Assembly: GCA_030613005.1 (NCBI GenBank)
Contig: JAUWMV010000020.1
Location: forward strand, 1-38,256
From: a bacterium
Lineage (GTDB): Bacteria; UBP14; UBA6098; B30-G16
Direction of reading: 5' to 3'
DNA length: 38,256 bases
Positions 26,737 to 36,268 of the stretch are shown here, piece by piece; positions within the stretch are counted from its first letter, which is position 1; every line of letters starts with the position of its first letter. Under the pieces are notes generated by a model, which did no database searches, was not told the DNA's origin, and was given only the letters and a program-made list of their open reading frames with translations. The translations under genes were made by a program, and so were the position numbers.

Positions 26737-27255
26737 TTAATTTTTAGAAATCGGAATTTTTTCAACTACTGAAGATAATACAGGGAATAATATTACAAAC
26801 AAAACAGTATTTGAAATAATATGAATTACAGTGAATCCCAAACCTGCAATAATATATGCAATAAATGTTTGCCGTGTAGGAAAAGCAAAGAACCCAGAAG
26901 CATTGGTAATAATATCAAAGAAAAGTGTACCAAGAAAACCTACAAAGGCTGCATATACTGGTTTTCGCAAACCTTTGCTAAATGTTGCACCAAGAAAGCC
27001 GAGAAAGCTACCACCAATTATCTGCGCTACAAGCAATGGAGGAGGTGCCATACCATATGGTGATAAAAACGAATATAATCCGAACATTAATGCACCATCA
27101 ATAATACCCCACTTCATTCCAAGCATAAATCCAGCTAAGACTGCTGTGAAACTAACTAGTTCAACATTGGGTATCCAAGCTAATACATATCCTAAACCCA
27201 CGCCTAAAGCAACCAGAATTGCACTATATGAAAGGGCTTTAATTCTACTTTTCAT
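26737..27255 (-). CDS. ECF transporter S component-like membrane protein
   Basis: This 172-residue integral membrane protein has about six hydrophobic segments. The N-terminus (ALSYSAILVALGVGLGYVLAWIPNVELV) and the conserved VLAGFMLGMKWGIIDGALMFGLYSFLSP resemble substrate-binding S components of energy-coupling-factor vitamin transporters. The substrate is unknown, and no riboswitch fits in the 57-base gap upstream. AAAGG precedes the ATG. It abuts the permease gene and was probably cotranscribed with it by position only. Confidence 0.72.
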   Translation of the reverse strand: MKSRIKALSYSAILVALGVGLGYVLAWIPNVELVSFTAVLAGFMLGMKWGIIDGALMFGLYSFLSPYGMAPPPLLVAQIIGGSFLGFLGATFSKGLRKPVYAAFVGFLGTLFFDIITNASGFFAFPTRQTFIAYIIAGLGFTVIHIISNTVLFVILFPVLSSVVEKIPISKN

Positions 27256-27312
27256 GTTTAACCTTTGCTTATCATGAAGTTATGTACAAAACTTTAGAAA
27301 AAAAATAAAATG

Positions 27313-28005
27313 TCAAGACAATTTAGTACTTACTAAAGATTTCTTAAAACGTGAAACTGCAAGATGAGCCTGTCTTGTAGGCTCAGGTATTCTATATTTG
27401 TCTACGCATGACATTGTAAGCTTTAAAGAAGCATCTAATCCAATTAGATGCCCGGGACTTATGAAGACTGGTTTTACGCCATTTCGTGTTCTAAGAACAT
27501 AACCAATCTTTTTTTCCTTATATATTAAGGATGAATATGAACCACGTTTGAAAGCTGGTTCCTCATATTTACCAACTAATCTACTTTTTGCACAACCTAT
27601 TGCTGGAATCCCCAGAAATAATCCCACATGACTCGCGATACCAAGACCCCGCGGATGCGCAATTCCCTGACCATCTAACATGACAAGATCCGGCTTAAGA
27701 TGAAGCTTTTCGAATAGATCGATGATTAAAGGCGCTTCTCTAAAACTAAGAAATCCTGGAACATATGGAAGTTTTACATCCTCAACTCCGGTGAATGTAT
27801 CGAGCAATTTAAGAGAAGGATATTCAAGTAAGACAATTGCTGCGAATGCTTGTTTATTTTTGCTAAACGCAAGGTCAGCACCCGCAATAATATGAATGTC
27901 TTTCGGTTCACCAGAAATTATAAGTGTTTTCGCAATTTTTAGCTGCATTTCTTTAGCTTGTTGAAATGAAGATATATCCCAGCTATGAACTCTATTGATT
28001 TTCAT
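27313..28005 (-). CDS. nfi: Endonuclease V
   Basis: It cleaves DNA (or RNA) at the second phosphodiester bond 3' of deoxyinosine, starting repair of deaminated adenine. The 230-residue protein shows the family motifs in order: IIAGADLAFS (first catalytic Asp), YVPGFLSFREAP, LVMLDGQGIAHPRGLGIASHVG (second Asp and His) and IGCAKSRLVG. The length is normal. It follows the Mut7-C gene after nine bases, and both products are nucleases. Confidence 0.95.
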   Translation of the reverse strand: MKINRVHSWDISSFQQAKEMQLKIAKTLIISGEPKDIHIIAGADLAFSKNKQAFAAIVLLEYPSLKLLDTFTGVEDVKLPYVPGFLSFREAPLIIDLFEKLHLKPDLVMLDGQGIAHPRGLGIASHVGLFLGIPAIGCAKSRLVGKYEEPAFKRGSYSSLIYKEKKIGYVLRTRNGVKPVFISPGHLIGLDASLKLTMSCVDKYRIPEPTRQAHLAVSRFKKSLVSTKLS

Positions 28006-28014
28006 TTTGTAATC

Positions 28015-28464
28015 TCATTCTAATCTCAGCTTTGTTAATATATCCTTTTGTGCAAGATCGACGTGGGTTCCTCTCCAAAATACTTTTTTACAGGATTTGC
28101 ATTGCCAGAATTTATCGTGTGTTAGAAAAGTATATTTAGGAACCAAAAATTCGATGGATTTCTTCTCGACTTCATATATTCTACCATTACACTTGGGGCA
28201 TTGTGTGAGTTTTAGTTTTGGTTCGATATTGAATTCCGAGACAATTTCTCGGAGTTTGTCCCATAACATCTCAGATTGCACAAGATATGCAAATTTTCCG
28301 GCTTTGGCAGCGAAATCAATATCCCTCGTTAAAATTGTTCTCCCTTCAATAACAGCTCTGTAAAGAATATCATCATCCTCAGATTGGGTATATTCAGTAT
28401 CGTACCCAAATAATCTAAGCCAGCGTGCAATTCGACCGAGCATTGTATCAACCAAAAATTTCAT
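28015..28464 (-). CDS. Mut7-C (DUF82) RNase domain protein
   Basis: Starting at ATG 28464 gives 149 residues beginning MKFLVDTMLGRIARWLRLFGYDT, the usual start of the family. An upstream ATG at 28500 would overlap the barrel gene by about 30 bases. The N-terminal part is a PIN-like nuclease (FLVDTMLG, ILTRDIDFAAKAG). The C-terminal part is a zinc ribbon, CPKCNGR and CKSCKKVFWRGTH. The in vivo RNA target is not known. It lies five bases after the TamA-like gene. Confidence 0.88.
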   Translation of the reverse strand: MKFLVDTMLGRIARWLRLFGYDTEYTQSEDDDILYRAVIEGRTILTRDIDFAAKAGKFAYLVQSEMLWDKLREIVSEFNIEPKLKLTQCPKCNGRIYEVEKKSIEFLVPKYTFLTHDKFWQCKSCKKVFWRGTHVDLAQKDILTKLRLE

Positions 28465-28469
28465 TTTCT

Positions 28470-30335
28470 TTAGAACGGATACATAAGCGAGATATGCCAT
28501 TTAGCTGTTTGTTCGGGGTCAAGATGGGTTAGAATGAATCCTCTCTCGAGTCTTATCGGACCTACTGGAGTCATATACGCCAAACCAATACCCATACTAG
28601 CACGGATATCTGTTGGATTTATGTCTTTCCATTCAAGCCACACTTGACCAAAATCTATAAAGAAATTTCCCCATATATTAGAAATAATCGGATATCTTAC
28701 TTCAAAATTCAAAAGAAAAAGAATTTGCCCTCCGATAACAGAACTGTTTTCCTTTGGACCAATTGAAAGTGCATCGAACCCTCTTATAGAATTTGCACCA
28801 CCTGTTACATACTTATTCGGTGTACTTATATTAAGTTTCCGGGTGGTTCTACCGATAATTCCAACTAGAATTCTGTTTGCATAGGTGAGGTTATACAAAG
28901 GTTTAATATAATTAGATAATGAAGCATCGATTTTCAAATAATCCTCATCGCCACCAAGGAAACTACCAACGAAATCAACGCTTGTTCTGAAGTAAATGCC
29001 CTTTGTTGGTACAATTGGATTATCTCGTGTATCGGTTTGAAATGTGTAGTTAATTTTTCTTGAAATAGATATACCTTGGTCTTCTCTTATTTGTTCTGCC
29101 TGATCCTCAGAGACACCGAAAATATCAACGACTTCATAACTTAATCCACCGCTATGAATTTTGTTCCAATTATACAAATAAGAGTTAAGATTTACACCAT
29201 ACCTTCGAGTAGAAAATCCTAGATCGACATTTTTCGCTTCTGGCTCAAAGAAGATTACAAAATTAGTAGGAATTTTTTTATTGAATGTCCAAGGTCTGTA
29301 TGAGGACAATTCATATCTATGCGAAAGAATTTGCCATCTTGAAACAACTTCGCTTAGTGCTAATCCTTTAATAGATAAAGCATTACCACTTCTAAAAATA
29401 TTTCTATTGCTCCATTCTGCAATAGCTTTGACCGTGAAGTCATAATTTTTATCCGCTCCAAAATCCAATGAAAAACCATATCCTCCGGTTTTTCGCTCAA
29501 TGACTTTTAGTTCAAGGTTTACTGTATCTGGTTGACTTGTTGTATCCACGAGATCTAAGGTAACTATTTTAAACAAACCAGTTTGATACAGATTTTCCAT
29601 GCTTTTTTGGATAGAAGTGGATGAATAAAGATTACCTTTGTAGATAGTTAGTTCCCTTAGTAAAAGTGATTTTTTTGTTTTGAGAAGACCTTTATAAGTG
29701 ATATTACCGAAATACGTCTTTTTGCCTGTATTAATGTCTATTGTAATGTTTATCGAACTATCTTGTTTTGCATATTTTGTAATAACTGAACTGTATGGAT
29801 AACCTTTATCTTCAATGAACCTTCTCAATTCAATACTTTTAGCATCTAAATCATATGGTGAAAAATGTTGGTCAATATTCATATCTAATTTTTTGAGTAT
29901 CCTTGAACTATCTATTCCTTTAGGAATATTAAGAGAAATTTCCGAAATTTTGTAAAGAATACCTTCATTAATCGAATATTTAATCATTATATAATCTGAA
30001 TCCGATTTATTGTATGCAAATATTGCTTCAATGCTAACCTCCAAAAAACCCTTATCTACAAAAAGTGCTCTAATTGTTTTAAGGTCATCCTTAACAGAAT
30101 TTATTTCAAATTTTGGAAGTATTGTTAGCAATCGTTGAATCCAAGTAGGATTTTTTAATATTATTGAATTATTTAAGTTCCAGTCGCTGATCGATTTATT
30201 TCCATCAAAGGAGACCTGATAGACTCGCTGATCTGACAAGCTAATTGAGAAAATCAATACAATTAATAGCAACGGAATTAAATTACTTCTTAAAATTACT
30301 ATTATTGTAAAAGCTTTTTTTAGATAATTGGACAT
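28470..30335 (-). CDS. TamA/BamA-like outer membrane assembly protein (Omp85 family)
   Basis: The 621-residue protein has an N-terminal signal/anchor, about three POTRA domains (residues about 30-270; the third is YFGNITYKGLLKTKKSLLLREL and following) and a 16-strand-type barrel with GGANSIRGF, the counterpart of the (V/I)RGF motif in the lid loop. It ends in Phe (LMYPF), the classical barrel insertion signal. Three POTRAs and the TamB-like neighbour upstream favour TamA over BamA. With TamB it is expected to help place proteins or lipids in the outer membrane. Confidence 0.88.
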   Translation of the reverse strand: MSNYLKKAFTIIVILRSNLIPLLLIVLIFSISLSDQRVYQVSFDGNKSISDWNLNNSIILKNPTWIQRLLTILPKFEINSVKDDLKTIRALFVDKGFLEVSIEAIFAYNKSDSDYIMIKYSINEGILYKISEISLNIPKGIDSSRILKKLDMNIDQHFSPYDLDAKSIELRRFIEDKGYPYSSVITKYAKQDSSINITIDINTGKKTYFGNITYKGLLKTKKSLLLRELTIYKGNLYSSTSIQKSMENLYQTGLFKIVTLDLVDTTSQPDTVNLELKVIERKTGGYGFSLDFGADKNYDFTVKAIAEWSNRNIFRSGNALSIKGLALSEVVSRWQILSHRYELSSYRPWTFNKKIPTNFVIFFEPEAKNVDLGFSTRRYGVNLNSYLYNWNKIHSGGLSYEVVDIFGVSEDQAEQIREDQGISISRKINYTFQTDTRDNPIVPTKGIYFRTSVDFVGSFLGGDEDYLKIDASLSNYIKPLYNLTYANRILVGIIGRTTRKLNISTPNKYVTGGANSIRGFDALSIGPKENSSVIGGQILFLLNFEVRYPIISNIWGNFFIDFGQVWLEWKDINPTDIRASMGIGLAYMTPVGPIRLERGFILTHLDPEQTAKWHISLMYPF

Positions 30336-30485
30336 TTATTTTTTTGCTAAATAATAAAATAAGTACGTCAACACTACTTATTAATAAATATCTTTACTAA
30401 AAAGTGACTGTATAATTTACATATTATAAATAATAACCCATAAATATCTAATTATATATCATCGTGACAATTAATAAAATACCAC

Positions 30486-33400
30486 TTAATATTTCCACTT
30501 TAAATCGAGTTTCAAACTGTATTTGCCTTCTTCATCTTGCATAGCACCAATAGAAAGGTTTTTAGAAAGTTTATATTCTACTTCAAATTGCTGCCTTGGA
30601 ATATCCGAAATAACTTGTGAATATCTCAAATATAGTTTATCCGAAACACTTTTACCTACTGTAAACCTAAATTCACTGGGATTAATCAAACCATTGTCGT
30701 CAAAGTTATTAAAATATGGAGATGTTTGGATCTCAACCTCATCGAGACCAAGGGTTTGTTCTGCAAATCTTCCAATATTACTTTGAAGATAGTTAGTCAA
30801 AAGAGTTTGTGTTCTCGATGATAATTGTGAAAATGATACGGTATCTCCACTAATTCCTATAAGCAATCTTATTAGATCTTCTTGAGTATAATCTGGATTA
30901 CTGCTATACATATGAATATTTGGCTGTGACAAGGCTCCGGTGACTTCAAGAAATATTTCTTCTTCACCCACACTGGTAGTTGCGAGAATATTTATTTCCG
31001 GATCTATTACGCTTATTTCCTGAAAAGAAACAAAGCCTTCTTGCATATTAAACGTCTGTCCGAATGCAAAATACTTACCAGAAAGAATTTTAAGCTCGCC
31101 TAAGAATGAAAGAATACTATCAGTTGTCATTACATAGATTTCACCTGTAATTTTTCCCTCTAACTCTTTTGTAAGAATTAACAATTCCTCGACAGAAATC
31201 GAAGCCTCAACTTCCAATGGAACTTTTGATTGACTGGGTGAGGCACTGCTGAGTTTCAGTAAATTGCCTTGTTTTATGTTGATATCACCAAGAAGTTGCA
31301 TAGGGAAACCAGTAAGTTCAAGATCACCATTTGCAAGAAAGTAAAAACCGTTGCTGCTGGATTTTAGTGGAAGGTCTTCAAGGAATAATAAAATTCTGAG
31401 CTGTGGTGAAACATCGGTAGAAGTGTAGAAATCACCTTCACCTCTGAAGTTACCTGAGATATATTTCTCTCCGAAGATTTTACTCCATAACTTACCTATC
31501 AATCCTTTTTGTTGTATCAATTTTGTACGAATTTCACCGTAGATGCTGTCAATATTGATTTTACTTCCATTAAGTTTTGCGGAAATTGATAAATTTTTAA
31601 GAGTATCGTCAATGAGCGTAGTTACCACATTTGTGTTTTCTAATCTTATACTTCCGAAAAACATTAAATCCTTAAAAGGTCCTTGAACCAATGTATTAAT
31701 TTTCAAATATCCAGTTGTGAAATCAACGTCTTTAAAAATATTTCCCAGTATACTATTAACATCTCCATAAGATGAAATATTCAAATCTAAATATGGGTCC
31801 TTTTCGAGGAAATTAATGTTGCCAGAGAGATTTAAATCATAGCCACGCTTACATAATTTGAGCACATCAATTTTGAGGTCGCTTTTATCCAGAAGAATTC
31901 TGAAGCTAGCACTATCCCATCCAATGTCGAGTGTTCTTGGGTTAATTATTTTTCCAGTTAAGTGACCTATCCCTTGAAACGATTTAAGATCAATATTTAG
32001 AATAAAATTAGAAATGACGGAACCGGAAACAAAATCCTGCATCGGCTGAAAATCGCTTATTTCTAATTGCTTTGTCGTACCAGATACAATTAAGTTGTTT
32101 CCCTTAATCCAAAGTGTATCCACATTGACTATTCCATCACCAATTGAAATGTGAATTGGACTGAAGCTAAATCCGTTTTCAAAAGAGATATAAATGGGTT
32201 GCAAAAGGTATGCATCGGTTATATGTGAGAATAAGGTTAATTTGTCAAGTTCTAAAGTTTTTAAATCTATATTATATTGACCCGAAAGAGAAGCGTTTGT
32301 TTCATCTGAGAATAAGTTTACTTCATTTAGATTAAAAACATTATCGTTCATTTCTCCAATTATTTGGACTGAATCAATATTAATATTTGAAGCATTAACT
32401 TTTTCTGCAGAGCAATTAAACAAAACATAAGGTATACCATTTCTAATGTTGCCTGAAGCCAAAAGAAAGACTTTTTCTGCTTTTGTATCCTGGAAACCAA
32501 ACATATCGGAGTTAAATGAAAGCCTTACTTCCATGTTGCCAGGTTTACCCTCTATATCCAACTGACCAATTACATTCCCATTTAATTCATAATCTAATCC
32601 AAGAACTTTAATTACTTCAGCAGGTTTTCTAAAATCCACATCGGTGGAGATAATAATTGAATCTGGTGAAGCTAAACCTGAAGCGGTAATGAAATTGTCG
32701 AGATAATTAATATTACCAGCGAAATTAATTATATCATTTTTAATCTGAATGTTTACATCTAATTCAGGATTTTCTATAGAATAGTCGAATATATCTAAAG
32801 TAGAATTTCCTGAAGTAAGATTCAAGATTATGATGTCAGCAATTTTTCCGTTGTATTCAACATTACCTATAAAATTAATACCATTCATAGTGGATTTATT
32901 AATGTTTATTAGCTTAAGGTTTGCAAACTCACCATTGAAGAGTAAAGTGTCCGAAGCGAGATCGAAATTAAAGCTTCCCTCAGAAAATTCTGCATCCCAG
33001 ATTGTGCCGTTTTTAGCCTCGATTAAACCTTTTTTTGTTTTTCCATTATAGTTGAATCTACCTTCAGTTGATAGTGGGATGCCGTAAATATCACCGCTAT
33101 ATATAAATTCACCGTTAAAATCACCTTTTCGGTTGCTTAGAAGTGTTAAATTACAGGCACCGATACCCTCTAAAATTGTTTGTCCTAAAAGCTCATTGAT
33201 CTCATCAAAATCAACAATACCACCATCGATCTTTATCTGATGGAACGACATCAGAGATGGATTCATGGAATCAATCTCTATTGAAAAATCGGAAATTGGA
33301 AGTTTTAAATGACCTGAATAGAATATGAAATTGTGTTTGAAATTAAAATCGCCTTTTGTAAGTATGGTATATCCATTTGGGAGTATTGCAGTAAAATTTT

Positions 33401-33905
33401 TCAATGAACTGGTTGCTGAAGAGGCTGAAGAAGATATATCTCCTGTAAAGAAAATCTTATCGATTTTCTTGTTATCTAACTGGAGAATTCCGTTTAATAT
33501 TTCGAGTTTTTCTACTGAGAGAACAGGTAATTCTATAGGTTTTCTTTTCTTTTTCTCAGCAGGTTCCAGTTGTTTTGTCTTAATATTAATCTTTGGATTT
33601 ACTATTCTTAGATTATTAATCACCGGAGGATTCAATGACTTGTAATTGATTTCCAATGTATCACTAGCGAGTAAAATTTTAAATTTTTCCGAATTATAAG
33701 ACACCACTAAATACTCAAGGTAAATGTAACCGGGAAGTATTTCAGATTTTGAATATGTAAGCTTAATGTCGAGATTAAACAATTTGAATGCATAACCTAA
33801 AAGCCAAACCTGAACTTTGGCTGATCTCCTGATAATTACAACTCCTGCGATAAGCAAGATTATCAAAGAGATAATAATAATAATTTTTGGTTTAGATAAT
33901 TTCAT
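30486..33905 (-). CDS. TamB-like translocation and assembly module protein
   Basis: ATG 33905 is chosen (MKLSKPKIIIIISLII), placing the inner-membrane anchor at the N-terminus; a TTG at 33941 would only add twelve residues. The roughly 1139-residue protein is a long array of short beta strands (AsmA/TamB-like groove) and ends in the TamB C-terminal domain (DUF490), with YTQEDLIRLLIGISGDT and ISDIPRQQFEVEYKLSKNLSIG. Such proteins bridge the periplasm and carry phospholipids to the outer membrane or work with TamA. It lies 150 bases upstream of the TamA-like gene on the same strand. Confidence 0.88.
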   Translation of the reverse strand: MKLSKPKIIIIISLIILLIAGVVIIRRSAKVQVWLLGYAFKLFNLDIKLTYSKSEILPGYIYLEYLVVSYNSEKFKILLASDTLEINYKSLNPPVINNLRIVNPKINIKTKQLEPAEKKKRKPIELPVLSVEKLEILNGILQLDNKKIDKIFFTGDISSSASSATSSLKNFTAILPNGYTILTKGDFNFKHNFIFYSGHLKLPISDFSIEIDSMNPSLMSFHQIKIDGGIVDFDEINELLGQTILEGIGACNLTLLSNRKGDFNGEFIYSGDIYGIPLSTEGRFNYNGKTKKGLIEAKNGTIWDAEFSEGSFNFDLASDTLLFNGEFANLKLININKSTMNGINFIGNVEYNGKIADIIILNLTSGNSTLDIFDYSIENPELDVNIQIKNDIINFAGNINYLDNFITASGLASPDSIIISTDVDFRKPAEVIKVLGLDYELNGNVIGQLDIEGKPGNMEVRLSFNSDMFGFQDTKAEKVFLLASGNIRNGIPYVLFNCSAEKVNASNINIDSVQIIGEMNDNVFNLNEVNLFSDETNASLSGQYNIDLKTLELDKLTLFSHITDAYLLQPIYISFENGFSFSPIHISIGDGIVNVDTLWIKGNNLIVSGTTKQLEISDFQPMQDFVSGSVISNFILNIDLKSFQGIGHLTGKIINPRTLDIGWDSASFRILLDKSDLKIDVLKLCKRGYDLNLSGNINFLEKDPYLDLNISSYGDVNSILGNIFKDVDFTTGYLKINTLVQGPFKDLMFFGSIRLENTNVVTTLIDDTLKNLSISAKLNGSKINIDSIYGEIRTKLIQQKGLIGKLWSKIFGEKYISGNFRGEGDFYTSTDVSPQLRILLFLEDLPLKSSSNGFYFLANGDLELTGFPMQLLGDINIKQGNLLKLSSASPSQSKVPLEVEASISVEELLILTKELEGKITGEIYVMTTDSILSFLGELKILSGKYFAFGQTFNMQEGFVSFQEISVIDPEINILATTSVGEEEIFLEVTGALSQPNIHMYSSNPDYTQEDLIRLLIGISGDTVSFSQLSSRTQTLLTNYLQSNIGRFAEQTLGLDEVEIQTSPYFNNFDDNGLINPSEFRFTVGKSVSDKLYLRYSQVISDIPRQQFEVEYKLSKNLSIGAMQDEEGKYSLKLDLKWKY

Positions 33906-34032
33906 AGCATGTAAGATATAATAATTTTTAATTTCCCGCAACGACGGAGTGTGTTAAGCTTTGTTTAAATGGAGTAGTGCAATTTTTCAAGGAAGTTAAA
34001 AAAAAGATGCTTAATGTGCGAAAAATATTTAT

Positions 34033-34830
34033 CTAAAAAAGCTCCTGCTGAGGAAATGTGGCTCCAAACAACTTAGATAATTTTATAGCATTCATAGCGG
34101 CTTGTCCATTATGGCAATTATTAAAAAATACATAGACATCCCTCGATCGACTGGAAAGAAGTTTTACAAGATCGAAAATTTCAAGCATCTCTTCATTAGA
34201 GTAACTGTAATCATAGCGATTACCCTTTCCATACCAGGTTTTATTATTTCTTCCATGAAGTCTCAGATAAGATTTATCGGTTGTAATTATCGGTTTATTC
34301 GTCATTAGTTTTCCAAGTCGAGGAGAATCTGGAATTACCCAAGAAATTCTATTATCTTTCATGAATTTCAGGTTGTTTTGATTTTTCCATAATATGTTTC
34401 TAAATTCTATAAATAACGGACCTGATAAAAATTCAGCAATCGATACTACTCTTTTAAAGTTTGTTCGATTTGGATAAAACGATTCGGGGAACTGTATTAA
34501 ATATCCGTTAAATATTCCCTTTTCAATTGCTGGTGAAATTGAATTTTGAAATTTTTGCGAAATTGTTCTAATGTCCTCACTGCTTGCTTCTCTATGCGTC
34601 AGTACTTGTGGTGTTTTTATTATAAGTTGAAAATTTTCTGGAACTTGATTTATGAGTTTCTCAATTACATCCTGTTTTGGAATTGCGTAAAATGTAGTGT
34701 TAAGCTCAAGTGCTTGGAAGTGCATCGCATAATATTTTAACCAAAGATCTCTTTTCAAACCTTTGGGGTAGAAAGTTCCATACCAATCGGGGAAAAAGTA
34801 ACCTGAAGTTCCAATAATTATATTACCCAT
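34033..34830 (-). CDS. DUF72 (YecE-like) family protein
   Basis: This 265-residue TIM-barrel-like protein matches DUF72: GTSGYFFPDWYGTFYP at the N-terminus, LELNTTFYAIP, PENFQLIIKTPQVLTH, FIEFRN and YLRLHGRN, and the end VYVFFNNCHNGQAAMNA. The biochemical role is not established. It starts one base after the glycosyltransferase stop, so it was probably translated from the same transcript. There is no obvious ribosome binding site. Confidence 0.92.
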   Translation of the reverse strand: MGNIIIGTSGYFFPDWYGTFYPKGLKRDLWLKYYAMHFQALELNTTFYAIPKQDVIEKLINQVPENFQLIIKTPQVLTHREASSEDIRTISQKFQNSISPAIEKGIFNGYLIQFPESFYPNRTNFKRVVSIAEFLSGPLFIEFRNILWKNQNNLKFMKDNRISWVIPDSPRLGKLMTNKPIITTDKSYLRLHGRNNKTWYGKGNRYDYSYSNEEMLEIFDLVKLLSSRSRDVYVFFNNCHNGQAAMNAIKLSKLFGATFPQQELF

Positions 34831-34831
34831 A

Positions 34832-36079
34832 TTAAATAAGTCTCGAAAGAAAATTTGATAGTCTTTTTACAATGATCATAGCCTCAAAAGTTTCTCTTTG
34901 CTTACCGATAGGCATTAATTTATCGTTTTGCCATTGCCGGAAAGCTTTTGTAATCATACCAGATGCAATTTCCGGTTCCTTTATCGATGCCCAAAATCCC
35001 AGTTGGTTTGACTTGATAAGTTTAAGCAATGCACAATTTTTGGGTCCTATTGCTAAAATTGGGCGTCCTGCACCGATGTAATCGAAAACCTTGCCAGGAA
35101 CTATCTGCTCACCGCCTTTGCCATTTGGAACGGATACAAAAACAAGATTTAGTTCTGATTTACATTGTTCCTGCAATGCGTATTTAAATGGAACTTGTTT
35201 TTCAACTCTAATAAATGAAATTTCATTAAATATTTTTTCTGCTTTTTTGGACATATTCCCCTGAAGAATCAATTCCGTTTTTGATAATACTTCATCAGGT
35301 AAAGTATGGAAAATAATCTTTAAAAGGTTTGGGGAGTTATACCTGTTAAAACTACCTGAATGAAGGATAGTAAATTTCTCGTTTTTAGAGTATGGTTTAA
35401 GGTTATTGAAATCGTCTGGGTCGAATGGAGTAGGAATTGTTTCTACTGGAGAATCGGAGTAGTTTTCTATTGTATCTGTAAAAGATTCATCGGGAACAAT
35501 AAATCCCTCGAAATATTTCATCCAAATTCGGAACTTTTTTTGAGCAAAGTAGTTTTGGGCGATATTTGCCACACGTCTCATAAATGAACCGTATGGTTTA
35601 AATACCCAAAAAAGGTCACGAATATCGAGAATAACCTTAATTTTTTCATCAATTTTTTTTATAGATTCAGCAAGTTCCGCGGTACTAAATGGCGGAATTG
35701 TAATTATTGCTATATCCGGTTTATGCTTTTTAATCAGTCTGTCCATATCCACTTTAACTTCTCTTGTCCAGATATGCATCGGATCAAGTCCGTGTAGTGA
35801 GCGAATAGCGAGATTAAGATTAGCTAGATTTTTTTCACCGTTATAGAAGCTTGCAATTCGTCGTAAGGAATACGTTACTTTCTTTACATCCTTAACTTTT
35901 TCTAAGAGCGAATTATCTATTACTCGCCAGGATTTAAAATCGCCAGAAGCAACAACAGTTATATCCCAACCATATTTCTTAAGATACTTAACGAACCTTA
36001 TAGTTCTTTGGCAAGATATTCCACCTGTCGGCGGAAAAAAATATGAGAAATAAAGAACTTTTCCAAGTTTGGAATTCAT
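34832..36079 (-). CDS. Glycosyltransferase, GT4-like
   Basis: The 415-residue protein starts with KVLYFSYFFPPTGGISCQRTIRFVKYLKKYGWDITVV, the N-terminal Rossmann domain of GT4-like enzymes. The donor domain includes FTILHSGSFNRYNSP and VPGKVFDYIGAGRPILAIGP, where E is replaced by D in the usual (E/D)YxGxGxP stretch. It probably builds a surface polysaccharide or glycolipid, though the substrates are unknown. Its ATG abuts the stop of the 62-residue gene (TAAATG), linking it to the ffh transcript. Confidence 0.87.
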   Translation of the reverse strand: MNSKLGKVLYFSYFFPPTGGISCQRTIRFVKYLKKYGWDITVVASGDFKSWRVIDNSLLEKVKDVKKVTYSLRRIASFYNGEKNLANLNLAIRSLHGLDPMHIWTREVKVDMDRLIKKHKPDIAIITIPPFSTAELAESIKKIDEKIKVILDIRDLFWVFKPYGSFMRRVANIAQNYFAQKKFRIWMKYFEGFIVPDESFTDTIENYSDSPVETIPTPFDPDDFNNLKPYSKNEKFTILHSGSFNRYNSPNLLKIIFHTLPDEVLSKTELILQGNMSKKAEKIFNEISFIRVEKQVPFKYALQEQCKSELNLVFVSVPNGKGGEQIVPGKVFDYIGAGRPILAIGPKNCALLKLIKSNQLGFWASIKEPEIASGMITKAFRQWQNDKLMPIGKQRETFEAMIIVKRLSNFLSRLI

Positions 36080-36268
36080 TTATGAGATCTTCTTGATAAC
36101 AATATTTCCATCAATAAGTTGCACGGAAGTCACATCACCCTCAACAAGGTCGCCTGAAATTAGCATTGGATTTTTTCTGGAAGCTGCAATCTCTATTGCA
36201 TTAACTATTTGTTGTTGTGATGCTTCCGTAAATTTATTCAAGTCGATTCGAGGCATAGATTTCACCAT
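36080..36268 (-). CDS. Small unknown protein coupled to ffh
   Basis: The 62-residue product is not recognised. It begins MVKSMPRIDLNKFTEASQQQIVNAIEIAASRKN, a likely helix, and ends with a beta-rich ISGDLVEGDVTSVQLIDGNIVIKK. Its ATG overlaps the ffh stop by one base (TAATG), and its stop abuts the glycosyltransferase ATG. This tight coupling on both sides, plus the absence of a competing frame, supports a real gene. M5 is an alternative start. In many bacteria ffh is followed by rpsP and a KH-domain gene; this is neither. Confidence 0.6.
   Translation of the reverse strand: MVKSMPRIDLNKFTEASQQQIVNAIEIAASRKNPMLISGDLVEGDVTSVQLIDGNIVIKKIS

Noticed and set aside
27256-27312. Vitamin riboswitch before the ECF-like S component
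   Set aside because: Only 57 bases separate it from endonuclease V, too short for any known vitamin riboswitch.
30336-30370. TTGACG on the minus strand as a promoter for the TamA-like gene
   Set aside because: No -10 box lies at a suitable distance; an A/T-rich stretch runs directly into the start codon.
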